Source: Alphaproteobacteria bacterium (lineage in GTDB: Bacteria > Pseudomonadota > Alphaproteobacteria > UBA2966). From it: a stretch of 64,000 nt of DNA. Each line of letters begins with the position of its first letter. Within the stretch, counting starts at the first letter, position 1. Both the position numbers and the translations under genes were made by a program. This document shows positions 61,451 to 64,000 of the stretch, piece after piece. The notes beneath the pieces are model-generated. The model was not told the origin of the DNA, did no database searches, and saw only the letters and a list, made by a program, of their open reading frames with translations. The stretch lies in assembly GCA_018654745.1 (NCBI GenBank), contig JABILA010000116.1, positions 1 through 64,000 of the forward strand. Direction: 5' to 3'.

Positions 61451-61861
61451 ATGAAACCTGGCTATACCTACATCATGACCAACAAGGTCAGGACGACTTT
61501 TTATGTTGGCGTGACGTCTGATCTGGTGCGCCGTATCTGGCAGCACAGGGAGACAGAAACCAAGGGGTTTGCCAGTCGTTACAACGTCAGGCATCTGGTC
61601 TGGTACGAATGTTTTGATGACATCAGGGAGGCTATCTCTCGCGAGAAGAACCTCAAGAACTGGCAACGCGACTGGAAGGTCGACCTTGTGGCGAAGTTTA
61701 ATCCCGAGTGGTGTGATCTGTACTCCGACATTCTCGGTTTGAGGCAAGATGCAAGCTCACCAGAGACTCCGGGTCAGGCCCGGAGTGACGGAGTGTGTGT
61801 GGTGAGGGCACCCGGAACTCTCTCCATCGTCACTCCGGCCTCCGAGCCGGAGTCTCTGTAG
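61451..61861 (+). CDS. GIY-YIG nuclease-domain protein
   Basis: A 136-residue protein with the small GIY-YIG domain: [20 protein letters not shown] (both halves of the motif, with YVG), then [11 protein letters not shown] and [16 protein letters not shown]. It may nick or cleave DNA. ATG 61451, with GGAG upstream. The C-terminal tail (about 36 residues) is translated from the inserted repeats R2 and R3 and ends in ASEPESL, so the coding end was reshaped by repeats. It interrupts the mutasome operon. Confidence 0.88.
   Translation: MKPGYTYIMTNKVRTTFYVGVTSDLVRRIWQHRETETKGFASRYNVRHLVWYECFDDIREAISREKNLKNWQRDWKVDLVAKFNPEWCDLYSDILGLRQDASSPETPGQARSDGVCVVRAPGTLSIVTPASEPESL
61766..61786 (-). repeat. 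palindromic repeat R2, inverse copy
   Basis: ACTCCGGG-TCAGG-CCCGGAGT. With flanks it is the reverse complement of R1 over about 30 bases with one mismatch. It lies inside the 3' part of the GIY-YIG reading frame. Confidence 0.85.
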
Positions 61862-61865
61862 CAGA
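61803..61865 (+). repeat. palindromic repeat R3, direct copy of R1
   Basis: A 63-nt unit with core ACTCCGGC-CTCCGA-GCCGGAGT (61832-61853). It matches R1 from TGAGGGCA to TCTCTGTAGC. The pair of direct copies brackets the GIY-YIG gene, and dnaE2 begins 38 nt later. Confidence 0.85.
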
Positions 61866-61902
61866 CGAATTATGTGAAAGCGGCAGGTGGCAGAAAGGAA
61901 AG

Positions 61903-64000
61903 ATGATGACAAACAACACCCCCTATATGGAACTGGAGACAACCACGAATTTCAGTTTTCTGCGTGGCGCGTCCCATGCTGAGGAACTGGTGACGCGGGC
62001 GGCGGTGCTGGGGCATTGTGGGGCGGTGGTTGCGGATCGGAATACTCTGGCCGGGGTGGTGCGCGGGCATGCGGCGGCAAAGCAAAGCGGTTTGCCTTTT
62101 GTGCCGGGCTGCCGTCTGATCCCGGAAGACGGGCCGGAAATTTTGACCTTTCCCCGTGACCGGGCGGCCTATGGGCGGCTGTCGCAGTTGCTGACGCTGG
62201 GCAACCGGCGCGCACCCAAGGGGGAATGCTGGTTTGATCTGGATGATGTTTTTGGTCCCGTTTTCGGGGCCGGGCGGGATCAGGTATTCGTGGTGGTGCC
62301 GCCCGAAATGCCAACTGAGGCCGCTGAAAAGGCCTTTGCAAAGACCCTTAAAACCATTCGCAGGCGGGCTCATAAGGATGCTGTGATTTGGCTGGCGGCC
62401 CGGCATTTGTATCGCGGTGATGACGATGCCCGGCTTGAACGCCTGGAGACCATCTCAACATCAGCAGGTACACCTCTGGTTGCCACCAATGACGTGCACG
62501 CCCATGATCCACACCGCCGGGCCTTGCAGGATGTGCTGACCTGTATTCGGGAACATACGATTGTGGCCGAGGCCGGGTTCCGCTTGCATGGCAATGGTGA
62601 ACGTCATCTGAAATCCCCGGCTGAAATGGCTCGTCTGTTTGAACATCATGAGGACGCGGTTGCGCGCAGTGCGGAACTGATCGGTCTTTGTGATTTCAGT
62701 CTGGAAGAACTGGCCTATGAATATCCGGAAGAAACCATCTCGCCGGGTGAAACCCCTCAAAGCGAGTTGGAAAAGCTGACCTGGGAAGGTGCGGCCCGGC
62801 GCTACCCCGATGGCCTGCCGGCCAAAATCCGCAAAGCAGTTGAGCATGAACTGAAGCTTGTTGGTGAACTGAAATACGCACCCTATTTCCTGACCGTGCA
62901 TGACATCGTCTGCTTTGCCCGGGCCCGTGGCATTCTCTGCCAGGGCAGGGGCTCGGCGGCCAATTCAGCGGTTTGTTATTGCTTGGGGATTACGGCGGTG
63001 GATCCGGACCGGGTGGATTTATTGTTTGAACGTTTTATCTCGGCCGAGCGTAACGAGCCCCCGGATATTGATGTGGATTTTGAACATGAACGCCGGGAAG
63101 AAGTTATTCAGTATATCTATCAGAAATATGGCCGCGAGCGTGCAGCCCTGACAGCCACCGTTGTGACCTACCGGACCAAAAGTGCTGTACGCGAAATCGC
63201 CAAGGCTCTGGGCTTGTCGGAAGATGTGGGTGCGGCCCTTTCCGGCATGGGTTGGGGCTCCAGCAAGGATGGCGAATTCCTTGATGACCGGGTGCGGGAG
63301 GCCGGACTTGATCCAACGGACCCGCGCCTTGCCCAGGCCCTGGATCTGGCCACGCAAATTCGCGGTTTTCCCCGCCATTTGTCACAGCATACGGGCGGCT
63401 TTGTCATAACGCGGAATGCCTTGTCGACGGTGGTGCCTATCGCCAACGCGGCCATGGAAGACCGCACGGTGATTGAATGGGACAAGGACGATCTGGATAC
63501 CCTTGGCATTCTGAAGGTCGATGTGCTGGCGCTGGGGATGCTCAGCTGCATTCGCCGGGCCTTTGCCTTTATCGAACAACATCACGGTCGCCCCCTGACT
63601 TTGGCGACGGTCCCGGCGGAAGACCCGCGCGTTTATGACATGTTGTGCAAAGGTGATTCGGTTGGTGTGTTCCAGGTCGAAAGCCGGGCCCAGATGTCCA
63701 TGCTGCCACGCCTCAAACCGCGGAGTTTCTATGACCTGGTGATTGAAGTTGCCATCGTGCGCCCCGGCCCCATTCAGGGCGATATGGTGCATCCCTATCT
63801 GCGCCGCCGCAATGGCGAGGAACAGGTGAACTATCCGTCGAAGGAACTGGAGGCTGTGCTGGGCAAAACCCTGGGGGTGCCCCTGTTCCAGGAACAGGCC
63901 ATGAAGATCGCTGTGGTGGGGGCGGGTTTTACCCCCTCCGAAGCTGATGGTCTGCGCCGGGCCATGGCGACCTTTCGCAAGACCGGCAAAATCCATGGCT
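61903..64000 (+). CDS. dnaE2: error-prone DNA polymerase DnaE2 (3' truncated by window)
   Basis: About 699 residues of the alpha-type polymerase that does translesion synthesis with ImuA and ImuB. Open frame from ATG 61903 to the window edge. N-terminal PHP region [20 protein letters not shown], then [17 protein letters not shown], a palm segment [20 protein letters not shown], and [13 protein letters not shown]. Start is ATG 61903 or 61906 with AAAGGAAAG upstream. The GIY-YIG insertion separates it from imuB by about 530 nt. Confidence 0.95.
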   Translation, partial: MMTNNTPYMELETTTNFSFLRGASHAEELVTRAAVLGHCGAVVADRNTLAGVVRGHAAAKQSGLPFVPGCRLIPEDGPEILTFPRDRAAYGRLSQLLTLGNRRAPKGECWFDLDDVFGPVFGAGRDQVFVVVPPEMPTEAAEKAFAKTLKTIRRRAHKDAVIWLAARHLYRGDDDARLERLETISTSAGTPLVATNDVHAHDPHRRALQDVLTCIREHTIVAEAGFRLHGNGERHLKSPAEMARLFEHHEDAVARSAELIGLCDFSLEELAYEYPEETISPGETPQSELEKLTWEGAARRYPDGLPAKIRKAVEHELKLVGELKYAPYFLTVHDIVCFARARGILCQGRGSAANSAVCYCLGITAVDPDRVDLLFERFISAERNEPPDIDVDFEHERREEVIQYIYQKYGRERAALTATVVTYRTKSAVREIAKALGLSEDVGAALSGMGWGSSKDGEFLDDRVREAGLDPTDPRLAQALDLATQIRGFPRHLSQHTGGFVITRNALSTVVPIANAAMEDRTVIEWDKDDLDTLGILKVDVLALGMLSCIRRAFAFIEQHHGRPLTLATVPAEDPRVYDMLCKGDSVGVFQVESRAQMSMLPRLKPRSFYDLVIEVAIVRPGPIQGDMVHPYLRRRNGEEQVNYPSKELEAVLGKTLGVPLFQEQAMKIAVVGAGFTPSEADGLRRAMATFRKTGKIHG

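Noticed and set aside
61366-61865. Palindromes read as a CRISPR array
   Set aside because: Only three copies, of mixed orientation, spaced by a gene and irregular distances; no cas genes.

Overview
The window looks like a chromosomal segment of a free-living, probably marine or soil alphaproteobacterium (Rhodospirillales, Kiloniellales or Sneathiellales type). Evidence: an imuA-imuB-dnaE2 mutagenesis cassette behind a GAAC-N7-GAAC LexA box (the alphaproteobacterial SOS box), a membrane cytochrome-c urate hydroxylase (PuuD), a DUF2332 protein, and many ABC, acyl-CoA and oxidoreductase genes of moderate GC content. I see no rRNA, tRNA, CRISPR array, transposase or phage genes. The window cuts a gene at each end: an ABC permease on the left and dnaE2 on the right.

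Region 1 (1-3909, + strand): the end of a purine/nucleoside-type ABC importer, puuD, a DUF1499 protein, then a ferredoxin-NAD(P)H reductase directly followed by a truncated haemoglobin, plausibly a two-protein NO- or O2-handling system. Region 2 (3943-7581, - strand): an operon of an SDR, a SAF-domain NAD(P) dehydrogenase and an unassigned polytopic membrane protein.

Region 3 (7665-23478, mostly - strand) is the most remarkable part. It holds sixteen genes in three transcription units, most of them without recognisable names. Each unit is preceded by a copy of the same 31-32 nt element (12558-12588, 18003-18033, 23447-23478). The products look like a cell-envelope machine: a MotA/TolQ/ExbB-like channel, a one-TM TolR/ExbD-like partner, three TonB/TolA-like one-TM proteins with Pro/Lys-rich linkers (one with an N-terminal Lon-like domain), an OmpA/Pal-like peptidoglycan binder, a FlgO/CsgG-like protein with a DUF4384-like end, two lytic transglycosylases, several lipoproteins or secreted proteins and two soluble unknowns. 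A DUF2332 gene, a GcvA-type LysR regulator and a 53-aa ORF lie between two of the units. I judge this the best candidate for an undescribed system.

Region 4 (23634-35284) is an amino-sugar locus. On the - strand are a BadF-type kinase, a GntR/UTRA regulator, a SIS deaminase/isomerase, NagA, a Gfo/Idh/MocA oxidoreductase and a PfkB kinase. Divergent on the + strand are a MurQ-like etherase and a complete family-1 sugar ABC importer. It would import and degrade GlcNAc/MurNAc-type sugars.

Region 5 (35281-46768) is mixed metabolism and signalling: an FAA hydrolase, a PAS histidine kinase, an HtrA-like protein that has lost its catalytic residues, an atypical SDR, two acyl-CoA synthetases (one feruloyl-CoA-synthase-like), rhodanese, a cyclase-family hydrolase, a LysE exporter, CysQ and an SDR. 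Region 6 (46988-52012) is a signalling cluster: CheY-like receiver, HPt-REC-REC-GGDEF, FIST-domain sensor and GAF-class III nucleotide cyclase. Region 7 (52038-58658) carries an acyl-CoA ligase, an MFS transporter, acyl-CoA dehydrogenase, enoyl-CoA hydratase, a periplasmic binding protein and a GNAT-like protein. Region 8 (58815-64000) is the SOS mutasome imuA-imuB-dnaE2, split by an inserted unit made of a GIY-YIG nuclease gene and three related palindromes.
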